The position numbers and the translations under genes were made by a program. DNA of 64,000 nucleotides, taken from Toxonevra muliebris. Lineage: Eukaryota > Arthropoda > Insecta > Diptera > Pallopteridae. Under the pieces are notes generated by a model. The model did not search any database and was not told where the DNA came from. It saw nothing but the letters and a program-made list of their open reading frames with translations. Below are positions 1 through 12,191 of this stretch, one piece after another. Where the stretch lies: contig OY829329.1 in assembly GCA_963691655.1 (NCBI GenBank), positions 17,312,708 through 17,376,707 of the forward strand, read 5' to 3'. The stretch's first letter is position 1. Each line of letters begins with the position of its first letter.

Positions 1-3000
1 ATGCAGAACCCAAGCATTTTTTGGTATTTATTATTTGAGAGCTTTTATTTGGTCAAAAGTATACTTAAAAAAAAAATATTTCTATACAAAAGACGATTTT
101 TAGAGATTTTTTCAAAATGATCCTGCTCAAAAACGTTAATCGCTAGAGCGGAAATATTTTGGGAACCATCATAAAAAAAACGGAGGTTAATTTGCAGAAG
201 AGTACAACAAATTTTTGTCCTGATGCTCTTTAGTGTTCATATAGGAATCAATATTTAGAAAGGACCTAATTGATATTTTTTTTTTTTACAGAAGAAGTTT
301 TGATCCATAATTTTGTTACAAATAAAAATCTTAAAATTTTTTTTCAGAATTGAATTTGTTGATGTTTTTGTATTTAAACTGCATTTAATAATATTTATAA
401 TTTGCAATATTTGCATTTTAGAATCTCCTGTAAAAAAAAAAACAAAAATTCTAATAATGATAGTTTTTTAGGAGGCTATGAAAATTAAATCTAGAGGTTA
501 ATTTTCAAAGTCATGACTTAAGTTCATGTCAATTTCGTTATTTGAAGTTATATATAAACAGGTTAATGAACAAATGTAGTCATCACAACAACAATGTATA
601 TAGAGACGTGCAAATCAGACGGCCGTTTCGGAATCCGCCACAATTCCTCATCAGTGATCTTAGTGATAGTTCTTAATCTTTCAATATCCTATATAAGCTA
701 CTAATATTTAAAATCATAACCCGGAATTACGGATTTGATTCCAAATATCTTCTTCTAATAATTGATGACAATATATTGTTATTTCAAAATGTAGAAAATA
801 TAAATATAAAAGAAGATTTTACAAAAAATGTGACGAGCTAGTGAAAATCGGTAAAAGTCATTAAGCTCAGCCTATTTGAATTATGTACTTCTTTTTGGTA
901 CAATCGTACTCAAAAAGGTACAATTTTCATATAACCCGCATTATCTACATTACATATATGAGTATTTTCTCACATTACACAATTTTGAATTTAGTATTTA
1001 AATATAAAATTCCGACATTATGATAATAAGTGACAAATGCCAGAGTGAAATATAAATATAAATGTTCAATTTATAAACATTGTTTTCATTCATTTACAAA
1101 AAAAAAAAAATATCTAAAATGTCACTAATGGTGACCGCCGTCCTTTTCTCATTGTTTAGGGCTCATTTTGTAAAAATTAAATATAAGAATCTAGCAGGTT
1201 TTTTTTACTTACACCTACTATATAACCACTCACTAATTGATGCTAGAGTGAGCAGGGACCTGTCAGCTGATAAAAAGCCCCCATTTTAAATAAATATACC
1301 AGTCACTCGTTATGATCATTGCTTCTGAATTCAAATATTTTATGAGAGAATAAGAAAATCTAAACTCCCCCTTTCGGCAAATATTTGGCTCTGATAGCTT
1401 ATTGGAAAAATGAAATATAAAATACATGCATGAAACCTAATTTTCGCTTTTATTTTATAAAAATCTTCGATTATTTAGATGCGTTAGGTAATGGCAATTA
1501 TTTACCAATATTATTAAAAACCTATGCCAATGCTTACTGTGTCAATGTTTTCTATGTCAGTACCATTATACTCGTATACAACATAATATTTAGAAGCAGC
1601 TGTTATTTCAGTTAAATTCTCTTTATTCGAATAAATTTTCTCTTAACAATTTACGCACTCTTTCTCTCTCTCTCTCTATTTTATTTACTATTTCTAAAAG
1701 ACTGCGATTCTATTTCAAGCATTTCCATTATCCGTTAGAAAAAAAATAAATTGTGGAACGTATTTCTTGTCATTAACCAAAAACGTTTATTAAAACCATT
1801 TATTTGAAACGAAGGGAAAGTCCTAAATACGTAAAAAAATACGTAAGCTGAACAAACTTAATATACCTTTACAAAGCTGCATAACTTAATCAGTCGACTT
1901 GCTTCCTGATCATAAAAAAAAAATCAGTTAGTTTTGGCATTTCAGTTGATAAATTTTCCAGTAACATCTTTACCTGCTATTGAGTGGGCTATGGCTTAAA
2001 TATTGGTCTACTGCACTAGCGAATCTAGAAATTGTGGAAGTGAGGGGTTTTGTTTTTTTTGAGGGAGGGGAGAGGGGGGTTACTTATTTAAATTTTTAAT
2101 TCAGATTGAAGATAATAGTTTCTGAGATATTTATTGAAAAGAGGGTGGTATTATCTCAAGCAGGCGGACCATTTACAGGTGTTCCATAGGCCTCAACCTC
2201 CTGAAACATTATCCTTTGCATAGTAAGAAGAAAAGGAAAACAATTTTTGAGAGAAGAGAGAAAGTAAAGAGAAGGCAAAAGATTTAAAAAAATGTAATTT
2301 TATACCCTTTCCGGCCCCCTTACCGCCACACTTTTCATTTTTCTTAACAAGCTTTTCTCGAGAAGGCTAAAGAATAACCCTGTAGTTTCGTTTTCCTCCC
2401 CAAGGTAGGACCCACATTTGGGTGGTTAGAAAAACAAGTTTTCAGTTTTCCGATTCTCCGTCTGATTCTTTTGGCAGTATTTTCGAAATAACAAAAAAAA
2501 AAAAAAAAAAACAAACCTCACCTAAATTCATTTTCATGTAAAGTTAGAAGTCGCCCAACCCTCTTTTGCATTTTAGCTGCAGTTTCCTCTATTTGATGGA
2601 ACAAAAATCATGTCCTTTCTTCGAACCACTCTAATCTAAATACATGCTGAATGGTCGATGAAACCCATGTTGGTTAATTGTTGACTACATGTATAGTTCT
2701 CAGATTTCGCAAATATTTTCTCTCAAAACAGAAAATAAAGTTTGCTATTCTCCAGATCGGTTCTTTCAAAAATACTAGTTTTGCATGAGGTTTACTCATA
2801 TACTCACAATGTCATTTCTAGAGCCTTTATTCCAGTCTGACTGTCATTGCAGACTCCTTATCATTTTTTCGCAAATCGATTTTGAATATCCAGTAAGCGA
2901 AATTCAAAGTAGCAAAAATTTCCATTAGAAAGATCGTCGTCATTTTTTCTGTAGTGAAAATTAGGCTGTTCTTATTGTTCAAGTACCAGCCTGAATTGGT

Positions 3001-3805
3001 TCCAAATAAGTTCTTTCGAAGAATTTTCCGATGGGGGAAGATTTGAATAAAAAAATTTGTCTTTCTTGATACATATTTGAGAAAAAAAACTACGGAACAA
3101 AACTTCCAACCCAATTTGGAAAGGTTTGGTAACCCTTACAGGCGGCTCATTTTTCAAACATTGTTTTGCGGCCGTTTGCAGGAAAATCGTTCACAAAACT
3201 TGTAAAGGTAACTTTTGAGTAGCTCTATTGATTTCGCTCGGTATATAGTTCTGATAACCTGATGGTAGATCTGTGTTTCCAGCCTTTTTATAATGGTAAA
3301 CTTCCTTTGATTTGAGTCGACAAATCACTTTCATTGCTTCCCTTTTATTATATAAATCTAAAGGAAGTACCATCAAGAAAAACACCGTAATGCAAATCGT
3401 TCCTTAGGACTGTTCCGATATAAGTGCATACTCAAAGCCCATGAAAGCCGAGATGTGAACACCCGGAACAGGAAAAGAAAACATTCTTAGGCACTAGCTG
3501 ATCCAAGGGGTGACGAGGAAGAGGGATTATAGCCCCATCCTAACCGATGAAAATCTCGTCATGAATAATAAAAAAAAAAAAAACTGTAGAGTAAAGAAAA
3601 TTTAAAACCCGCCTTGAAAAATCACTGAATCCAATAGTGCTCTAAGGTAAACTATACCGTGACATTACTATCATTGAAGTAAATTGATTATATTGTTCTA
3701 GGAGAATTGAGAATTGATCGGGAAACCTGAAAGTGGTTCAAAAAAGTTCAATTTCAAGTTTTGACCCACCCACATATTTATGTATATACATTGGATTGAC
3801 CAAGA
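1..3805. other. AT-rich non-coding DNA, no gene seen
   Basis: No open frame here has a credible start context, codon pattern or similarity I recognise. The stretch has many A and T runs, a short CT microsatellite near 1663-1678 and a G-rich patch near 2060-2080. Around 3535-3620 there is a copy of a dispersed repeat containing CGATGAAAATCTCGTCATGA, described under findings. Positions 2013-2031 match 42583-42601 in reverse complement and resemble a hAT transposon end. It could be intergenic DNA or a neighbouring gene's intron. Confidence 0.6.
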
Positions 3806-4570
3806 TTAACCCATTAACAATCAATGTTGCATATATGCAAAGCATTTTACTCTGTCATTTAATACAGTTAAACAAATAGTAAGTATCGACCACAACCAAC
3901 GAAAAATCGATTGAGAAATGAGCATTTTTAAAGACTATTATCGTTAAAATACAAAAATACATTTATAAATTTTTTTTAAAAGTAATCGCTGCTTAACATT
4001 TCTATATATACTGAACTTAAAATTTTATTTAGATAATTTAAAAATATTAGATTTCATCTGACTTAAACGCCAGGTGAACAGATATACTTTTTTGGAATGT
4101 GGTTTTGAAAATCAACCAAAAATTTGTAATATTAATTATTTCGCATTTGAATGAGAAATTCATCTAGATAATATAACAAATTATAAAATATAATTTATAA
4201 CTTCACAGGCCCTTATATATATTTTTAAGAGATTACAGCTGATCAAACTTTTGTAAAAAAAAACAAAAGGAAAAATAGGCAAAATTCAATAACAATTCAT
4301 ATCTTTAACATTTCGTTGTCTTTAACTTATAATAACTTATAAAATACGGTTAGTGAATACTTCTTGCTCAGGATGTGGCGTAGAAATATTTTTAAATTTT
4401 AAGCTACAAAATCAAACATATAAAATTTTGAAAAAAAAAAAAATTTAATTTTTTTTTGAATACCGAAATTTCTTATTGAAGACATGTGGAAATAATATTT
4501 TAAAAATTCTCAAAATTGGATTATGGCATTTATTGTATTAGTACCGGGTCGAAATGAGTTAACGGGTTAA
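3806..4570. mobile_element. TTAA-flanked non-autonomous element (piggyBac-like MITE candidate)
   Basis: The left end reads TTAACCCATTAAC and the right end, reverse complemented, reads TTAACCCGTTAAC, so the segment is bounded by inverted TTAACCC termini. TTAA is the target duplicated by piggyBac-family transposases, and many of those elements begin with CCC. Just inside the left end is a near-palindrome around GCATATATGC. The interior is AT-rich and has no transposase frame, so it would depend on a transposase elsewhere. The similarity beyond about 13 bp is weak, and TTAA is common in AT-rich DNA, so this is only moderately supported. Confidence 0.4.
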
Positions 4571-5390
4571 GGTAGGGTAATATATTGTTAAATTTTTCTT
4601 ATCTAAAAAATTTCATATTCTTTTAAGAATTCCTTCTGGTTTTGGTATATTTTTTATACTTCGAAAAATATTTGCTCATATTTGCTTTCATAGCTCAATA
4701 ATCCTCAAAGCTCAAATGGTTGGCCGTAGTATTGTCCGAAGTCCTTACATAGATTTGATTGATAAATTTAAATTTTCCTATGAATTTGGTTTTTTTCTTT
4801 TTTTCCTACTTAAACATTTCAAAAATATCAGCTCAATTAATTCCTCGAATATCAAATGCATTGCTCTGCCTACCCACACTCTCTTTTTCACAAATATTAC
4901 ATTCCACAATTCACCCTTATCAATGTTATCATTTTCGCGCGCATACACAAACCAAACACAAACCAAATACAAACACACACACACACAAGCACACTCAACC
5001 CTCTTCCCCCCTCGGTATGGAATAAAAAAGCCGCTCCAACAATGTATACAAAACACAAAACTTACATTACTTCCACTCTCTCAATTGCTTGAACCCCCTC
5101 TCTCTTTCTTTCTCACGCTCTCTCTCAATTTTGTCATATACCAAACACACTCTCTGTTTCTCTTAAAACCACTTTACTCTCTTTTTCGAAATTACTTTAT
5201 AAAGAAATTCCGAAAGTTGAATTATGCACAATGCATAAACAATAACAAAAACAACTTCGTATGACTTCGTCTAAGTAATGCGCACACGACACGATGTTAT
5301 GCTATAGTCAGTGTGCCAGTCACACACACACATGCTACCACTATGCAATATAAACCGAAACGAACGAAGGAAATATTAATTTTCCACCAA
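4571..5390. other. Non-coding region with CA and CT microsatellites
   Basis: It contains a (CA)n-rich stretch at about 4950-5000, a CT-rich stretch at about 5085-5185 and another CA run near 5320-5335. Two overlapping open frames here read through these simple repeats and are rich in Ser, Leu, Thr and His. They show no domain and I do not consider them genes. The microsatellite clustering just upstream of 5400 resembles a fly promoter-proximal region, but that is inference. Confidence 0.5.
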
Positions 5391-5396
5391 TGGCTA

Positions 5397-5431
5397 GAAC
5401 TCAGTCAGACGTCGGTATTAGCATTGGACGG
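5397..5431 (+). promoter_or_regulatory. Weak candidate core promoter (initiator-like TCAGTC)
   Basis: TCAGTC at 5401-5406 matches the insect initiator consensus TCAGTY. A GGACG motif resembling a downstream promoter element follows at 5426-5430, but it lies at about +24 to +28 instead of the strict +28 to +32, and no TATA box is positioned upstream. The DNA that follows is A-rich and untranslated-looking. It could be a start site for the + strand gene whose coding exon is at 12116, through an untranslated first exon. Short motifs like these arise often by chance. Confidence 0.18.
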
Positions 5432-6452
5432 AATTGTTTAACGCATAAAACGTGAAAATATTTAGAAAAAAAAAAAATAATAATAAAAATAAAACGAGTT
5501 AAAAAATTCGGTAAAGGATTTAGAAAATTCTAAAAATTCTTAGTGAGGTAGTGGTAGAGTAATAAAAAAAAAAATAAAAAATATAAAAAAAAAAATTTGA
5601 AATAGTTTAAAATGTAAAAGTGTTAAAAAAAATTTAAAGAAATACATTTTTAAAAGTACTTGAAACTTACTTTTTAAAAAAATTAACAAAAATTCTAACG
5701 TGGCTGGTAGCAATTTCCGTTTAACAATAAAACATTTTTTTACTTGTTTTTTTTTTCACTCCAATTTAAAATTTAACCGCCAATTTTTGTTGTTATTTTC
5801 TATTCGCTTCACTTTTTTGATATAAATTTACATCTACGTATGCACATAAAGTTCAAAGTGCATTAAATACTTACATAAATATCACAGTTTTGTGGCAATA
5901 ATATTTACTGTTGTCGTTGTTGTTGCTGAAGATTGTTAAAATGAGTAGAAGAGGGGTAAAATGAATGAAAACATTCACACGCTTCAACAAAATACCGGAA
6001 TAATTTGTTTTAATAAATATTTTAAATTCCTAGTTAAAAGGAATTTTCATCGTCACGACATGCAACGACAAACAGTGAAAAGCAGTAAACGAGCGAGTGC
6101 CAGCGTGCTCTCTACCTAACACGTTTAACCTTACTTTTTTTTTTTCTTATTTTCATGCCCCCCATTCAGTTACTACTTGCTGCATATTACATACTTGGTT
6201 GTGCTTTCCATTTAGCTGCTGCTGCTGCTGCTCTGGCTTTGACTGCTATTTTGATATTACTGCTGCTTGTCACAGTTTAGTTTGCCACAGTTTATATGTT
6301 ATTTGCTTATGATGTTGGCCGCATAACACATACACACAAAAACGAAATAGCAAAAGCAGCAAGCAACAACAAAAACGACATTTACAAAAGCATTTCATGC
6401 AATTCACTTCCACTGTTCTTTATGTGTGCATTATATGCTGCTTGTACCTGCT

Positions 6453-6479
6453 TGCCTGCCTGCCTGCCTGCCTGCCTGC
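6453..6479. repeat. (TGCC)n microsatellite
   Basis: Nearly seven uninterrupted copies of TGCC. Pure arrays of this kind are usually length-polymorphic. Confidence 0.9.
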
Positions 6480-7252
6480 TTCACTTCATCGTAAGCAACA
6501 GTAGCTATTCCATATAAACAGTTGCTATAGTAGAGCATAGCTGATTGCAATAGCAACAACTACTCTTCTTCATGCTGCTATCGTTTCATTTTTCTCTCTG
6601 TTCATGCTGCAATGGCATTTTATGTCATTTTAGCCATTTGAACTATTTTTACCTTTTTTACTTTTTGTATTCCTCTTGCTTTCCTTGTTTTATAGGTTTT
6701 TTGTTGCATTTTGCATTACACAGAGAAATAAACGACAACGAGAGGAGGACGACAACGATCTGTGCAAAAGCTATTGTGGTTGTTGTTGTTGTTGCATATC
6801 AAAAACACACACACGCACACATAAACAGCTACACAAACAATTGCAATTGTGTTTTCATTGTTGTTGTTGTTTTTGTTGTTATTTTTGTTGTTGCTTTTTA
6901 TTGCATCAGCAACATGCTTTGTGTTTGTGTATAACGCTTTTAATATTATACCGGCAAGCAGTAACCCCGAAAGCAGAAATAGAAGGGGAGAAGAGAAAGC
7001 CTCTCGCATACAAGAGAAAAATGCAAAAAGCGCAAAAAAAAATGCATTGACATACACACACCTAAAAAACGTTAACAAGCTTTATACTTACATACATACA
7101 AAAGCAAACAAACATTTTTTATATACAGTAAATGTGTATGTACGGAACCGGAAGTGATGCCATTGTATTCGGTAGTTCAGTCATATTTAAATTGTTGATA
7201 ATATTATTTTGGCTGACATGAGACTGGATTAGGTTAGTGTTTTTGCATTCTC

Positions 7253-7278
7253 TCTTTCTCGCTTTCGATCTCTCTCTT

Positions 7279-7310
<32 letters not shown>

Positions 7311-7335
7311 CCCCCTCTCTTTCTCTCTCAATCTC
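7253..7335. repeat. CT-rich microsatellite
   Basis: An interrupted (CT)n/(TC)n tract with a pure core of about nine dinucleotides near 7290-7309, followed by a C run. The reverse strand reads as GA repeats, which is why an Arg/Glu-rich open frame appears on the minus strand. That frame is not a gene. Confidence 0.85.
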
Positions 7336-7969
7336 TCACTCGGCCTCTCTTGCACTTACCATGTGTGTGTGTTTGAATTTTTATAGCCCTGCGTTTCTGT
7401 GTTTGTATGTATGTAAGCAAAATACACACACACACTCACACACATTTTCTCAATTCACTTCACTGCATTTTGAATTTATCGTTTATAGCCTTCATATATC
7501 TATGCAGTTGGTTTCCTATTGAAACATTTTTTTCTTTGCTTTTTCTTTTTTTTTTTTTTGATGTTATAAAATTTTTATTGAAAGTGTGTGTGACTTTTAC
7601 TTAATACTTAAACTTTTACAATTTTTTTATGCTTTAGAGTTTTGTTTAGTAAGTCAGTTATAAAAAAAAAAAATAAAAAATAAGCAGCTGTTAATTTTAA
7701 TCCCACATAAATCAAACAAAGTGGTTAAGAAAATGTTGTTTATTTTTAAACACTTTCGCTGAAGAGTTAAGCAGATACATTTTTAGGCTCCTGACTAAGT
7801 AAAAGAAGCTCAACAGTTTACTTTATTTTAATTGTCGAATAGACGATTTGAAAAGTTGTAATGGCATAATTCTTTTATTTGTCAAACGAAACTTTTCCAT
7901 TTTATTAGATGTTGATATAAATTAATTCAAGATATTTAACGTGGGCAAACAAAATTTTCAAATCTATTT

Positions 7970-10760
7970 TAGAAAATTCCAAATTCATTTCAGAATACTT
8001 AAAGTTCATTTCAAAATAGCCTAAATGGTTTCAAAAATGTTTTAATTTAATTTGAAACTATTCTTAATTGATTTTAAAACTTTACAAATTTACTTCAAAA
8101 TATATTTAGAAATATTTGATATTTGTTTTAAAAGTTTATAAATTGATTTCAAGATATTCCAAATTTTTTTCAAAACACTCCAAATTGTATTTAAAATATT
8201 CCAAAACAAAGAGTTACAGTTTTATAGTATTATTTTTGTTCTGATAACAGCAGGATATCAAAAATTTAAATTATTAATTCTCTGAGGTAGATAAAATTTT
8301 TGTTTTTCTCTTTTTTTTAGATTTATTTTTCTGCCCTACTAATAGAAACCCTCAATCAATTATAGATCAGTTGTTGATGTCGCGGTTATTCTCTCACTTA
8401 AATTTTTGTTAGAAATCTAATAATTTCGTTGAGTGGTTCAGTGTTTTCATAACTTGTTAATTCCAAAAAACAATTTAATCTGCTCTGCAATAAACTCATT
8501 ACAAGTATTAGGTACAATTTAACTTTGAAATATTTTACATTTTTTTTAAAATAATTCATATTGGTTTCAAAATATTTAAAACTAATTTCAAAATACTCCA
8601 AATTAATTTCAAAATATATCACATTGGTTTTAGAATACCACAAAAAAAGGATGAGAATATTCTAATGTCTATTCTAATAGTTTAGATTTAAAATAATCGA
8701 AATCAATTTCAGGATATTAAAAAATAATTTTAAAATATTCGAAATTCTTTTCAGAATCAATTTCAGGATATTCCAAAATTAATTTAAAATAATCGAGATT
8801 TCTTTCAGAATACTCAAAATTAATTTCTAAATGTTCTAAATTTATTTCAAAACATTTGAAATTAATTTGAAAATTTTCCAAAATAATAGAGTACTCAAAA
8901 TTAATTTCTAAATGTTCTAAAACATTTGAAATTGATTTGAAAATTTTCCAAAATTTTTTTCAAAATTTTAAAATTTTTGGAATACTCACAAAATTCATTC
9001 AAAACATTTCTAAATATTTTCAAAATTTTCAAACCTTTAGAGTTCTTAGAATTGACCCCAAAATATTTAAATTTACTTTAAAAAAATATTTCCAAACACT
9101 CCAAAATAATTTTAAAATATTCGAAATTCTTTTCAGAATACTCAAAATTAATTTCTAAATATTCTAAATTTATTTCAAAACATTTGAAATTGTTCAGAAA
9201 ATTTTCCAAAATTTTTTTAAAAAATTTAAAATTTCTGGAATGCTCACAAAATTCATTCAAATATTTTCAAAAATTTTTAAACCTTTAGAGTTATTAGAAT
9301 TTACCCCAAAATATTTAAATTTACTTAAAAAGTTTCTTAATTCATTTCAAAATAACTAATAAGTATTTTTTTCGAAATATTTCAAATTAATTTACTATCA
9401 TCGGAAAAATTAGTCTCAAAATATTTCAAATAAGTTTCAAAATAAACATTGCAAATTTAGAAATAAATATTTCAAAAAAATATTATTACTTCAGAAGATT
9501 CTAAAACTTCAGAAGATTCTAAAACTTCAGAAGATTCTAAAACTTCAGAAGATTCTAAAACTTATTTAGAAATATTTCATATTTATTTCAAAATTCCAAA
9601 TAAATTTCAAAATATTCTAAATTAATTTTGAAATGTTTCAAACTAGTTTGAAAATGTTTGAAATTTATAAACGAAAAATTTCAATTTAGTACCAAACTAT
9701 TGCAAATTAGTTTTCTTATATTCCAAATAAATATATAAAATTATTACGAGTTTACGTCAGAATATCCTAAAACTTATATAGAAATATTTGATATTTATTT
9801 TAAAAGATTATAAACTGATATCAAAATTTTTCAAATTAATTTTAGAATATTCTAAATTAATTTCAGAAAACTTTAAATTGATTTCAAAATATTCTAAATG
9901 TATCTCAAAAATTTTTCAAATGGATTTTAAAATACTCCAAATTAATTTCAAAATATTCCAAGTTTACATCAAAATATTCTAAATTGATTTCAAAATAATT
10001 AAAATTTATTACAAAATATTCCAAATTAATTTCAAAATTTTTCAAATCAATTTTAGAATTTTTGTTTTCAAAGTATTCTAAATGGATTTCCAATTTATAT
10101 TCAGATTATTTCAAATTAATTTCAGAATATTCTGTATTCATTTTAGAATATCCCAAGTTCATTTCAAAATATTTAATATTGATTCTGAAAAAAATTTTAA
10201 TTTTAAAATAATTTCAAAAATAATAATAATAATTTCCAAATTTATTTCAAAGTTTTAGATTATCTCAAAATCAGTTTTGAAATATTCCAAATTAATTTCC
10301 TAATTTTCAAAATTAATTTCGAAAAATTTTAAATTGATTTCAAAATAATTCAAAAAAATATTTTAAATTTATTTTAAAATATTCCAAATTTACATCACAA
10401 TATTCCAAATTAGTTTCAGAATATTCGAAATTAATTTTAGAATATTCTATATTCGTTACAGAATATCCCAAGTTCATTTCAAAATATTTAAAATTGATTT
10501 TGAAACTAAGTTTAATTTTAAATTAATTTCTAGATCCAAATTAATTTCAGAAAATTTTAAATTTATTTCAATGCATTCCAAACTTATTTCAAAATATTTC
10601 AAAGTTTCAGAATATTCTAAATTAGTCTTAGAATATTCAAAAATTACTTCAGAATATTTCTAATTATTTTCAAAATATACCGATTCAGTTTTAAAATATC
10701 CCAAATTAATTTCCTAATATTAAAAATATTTCAAATTTATTTCAAAAATTATATAAACTA
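7970..10760. repeat. Degenerate 21-bp satellite array
   Basis: About 2.8 kb is built from diverged copies of a unit close to TTTCAAAATATTCCAAATTAA (21 bp). The 21-nt period is visible in translation: open frames on both strands show a 7-residue periodicity (KLISKFF, KLILEYS, KLISENF on +; FEINLEY on the minus strand). Copies differ by many substitutions and small indels, so the array is old. There is no start context, splice site or conserved domain, so the open frames of about 60-80 codons are artefacts. Confidence 0.8.
9488..9559. repeat. Perfect 18-bp tandem repeat, 4 copies
   Basis: Four consecutive identical copies of ACTTCAGAAGATTCTAAA sit inside the old degenerate 21-bp satellite. Their identity contrasts with the diverged surroundings and indicates a recent local expansion of one variant. 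Confidence 0.9.
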
Positions 10761-11430
10761 ATTTCAAGATACAATACCAAACCAAGGCTTAGAAAAGACA
10801 TGAGTAAATATCACCATGTAAACCTAGAAAATTTGATATCAAAGACTTGAGGTTTTCAACTTCGTGGAGGTTACATGGCTCTACTTCATTATATTAAGCA
10901 ACCTTAAGTTTCAAAGAAAAGTTTGAGGTAGTTTCAGGAATAAAAATTCACGCTGTACAGCTAACATTAATTCAACCATAATTTGAGATTATTTCACTTT
11001 CAATTAGGTATAAACCACTTGAGAGCTAATAAAAAATTAGCTCGTCATTTTAAAAATCTTTAAACCTAAACTTAAACACTCAATTTACCAAATTTACATG
11101 TAGACAACGTTAAGAACTTAAGCCATTTAAAGTCAAATTAACGTCAAATTTTTCTCTTGTTGTGTTTGGTTGATTGAATTTTTCATGGTAAATTTTCAAC
11201 AAGAATCAAAGGAAAATCACCGCCTTCAAAAAACAACAACGACAAGTGCGATTGAAAATCGGAAAGTGAAAAACAGCAAAGTAAAAAACCAAAACAACAA
11301 AAACAAAATCACAAAACAACAACAACAACAACAGCAAATATAGACATCGATTCTACACGCTTACAACCAAGTGCCCGTAGAGTAAATGTTTTTCTTTTTT
11401 TCCGTTTTCATTAAATAGCTTCACTTTCAG
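10761..11430. other. Non-coding DNA upstream of the leader exon
   Basis: This is AT-rich sequence that changes from about 11220 to A- and CAA/AAC-rich sequence, with an (ACA)n run near 11313-11331. Such CAA-rich sequence is common in fly untranslated leaders. The stretch ends in TTCACTTTCAG at 11420-11430, a plausible 3' splice acceptor. No coding region is seen. Confidence 0.45.
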
Positions 11431-12115
11431 CAGCGGATTTTGCTCAACGAAAAAACCGAAAAAAAACAAGCAAAAAATCAAAGAGTATATGAAGCAGCAA
11501 TTCTAACACTCTCTACCAACCCCCCACTACACACACACACACTCACAAATTTCATTTATCTAACCATCACCTACACACACACACACACATACAATGGAGG
11601 CAGTGATGATTACACGTTGTTTAAGTGATTAAACGTGAAAATTTACACCGAATTTTGGGTGTTTTCCTCAAAAGCGTCAATGTTCAAGAGTGCGCGATTT
11701 CTACGAGAGTGTGCCACATACATATACAAGTGAATATATGTAGATGTATGTGTATCTATTGTCAATGTTTGTGTGTGTGTTTATGTAGCTGCTACTAAGC
11801 TTTTTTGTAAACGTTAAACCTTTAAACGCTAATTTCGGTGTTTTCGTATATAATTGAGTAAGAAAAAGTGTAAATGAAATTTTCGACTTTATGAAAGTGA
11901 AAAATTGGAAAAAAAAATTTGTACTTTGTTAGAAAGAATTAACTGCTTTTGAACCACCTAAAAATCAAACAACATAAGCGTTATGCTTTAGTTGTTGTTG
12001 ACGTTGTAAAAACTGTTAACGTTTTTACGTGTACGTATTGGTGAAATTGTTTTTATTTTCCCGTAAATTGCGGAAGTGTGTCGTCGTCGTCGTTTGTGTT
12101 CCGCCTTCAAAAAAC
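11431..12115 (+). other. Probable 5' untranslated leader of the 12116 gene
   Basis: This stretch lies directly upstream of the signal-peptide ATG and is less repetitive than its surroundings. It contains CA tracts (11529-11544, 11572-11588) and GTC/GTT trinucleotides (11989-12005, 12079-12092). A pyrimidine-containing acceptor ending at 11430 could open the exon, or transcription could start within it. Several short upstream open frames are present, including one ending at about 11628. The boundaries are inferred. RNA evidence would be needed to fix them. Confidence 0.35.
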
Positions 12116-12191
12116 ATGGAAGTCTTATATGGCATTAGCTGGATTTTATTTCTATTAACAGCATCAGCTTCTCCAGAGATACCATCGAAAG
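12116..12191 (+). CDS. First coding exon: signal peptide of a secreted or cell-surface protein
   Basis: The exon encodes 25 complete codons plus one base, starting MEVLYGISWILFLLTASA. It has a short N-region, a hydrophobic core (about residues 4-16, LYGISWILFLLTA) and small residues ASAS suited to signal peptidase cleavage around residues 18-20, followed by PEIPSK. The ATG sits in AAACATGG, a very good match to the fly start consensus (C/A)AA(A/C)ATG. It ends at AAAG|GTAAGT, a near-perfect 5' splice donor at 12192, giving a phase-1 intron. An isolated signal-peptide exon followed by a huge intron is common in fly genes for adhesion molecules, receptors and ligands, and phase 1 is the usual phase next to extracellular domains. 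No further coding exon is recognisable to 64000, so the protein cannot be identified. The frame stays open to 12214 past the donor, but those codons are almost certainly intronic. Confidence 0.62.

Larger units (their letters stand above)
5432..7960. other. Simple-sequence-rich non-coding DNA
   Basis: The region is dominated by short tandem repeats: GTT/TTG trinucleotides (about 6770-6905), CA tracts (about 6806-6825 and 7423-7445), a TGCC tetranucleotide array and a long CT tract. Several open frames of 70-124 codons overlap here on both strands, but their composition (Cys, Val, Leu, Asn, Arg/Glu runs) follows directly from the repeats. I see no gene. Confidence 0.6.

Noticed and set aside
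4716..5264. 182-codon + frame and overlapping frames
   Set aside because: Composition comes from CA and CT microsatellites, and several frames on both strands are open over the same bases.
6572..7157. Overlapping 100-124 codon frames on both strands
   Set aside because: They translate GTT/TTG and CA repeats into Cys, Val, Asn and His runs.
8398..10093. Heptad-like frames resembling coiled coils
   Set aside because: Produced by a decayed 21-bp satellite. No frame extends beyond about 80 codons.
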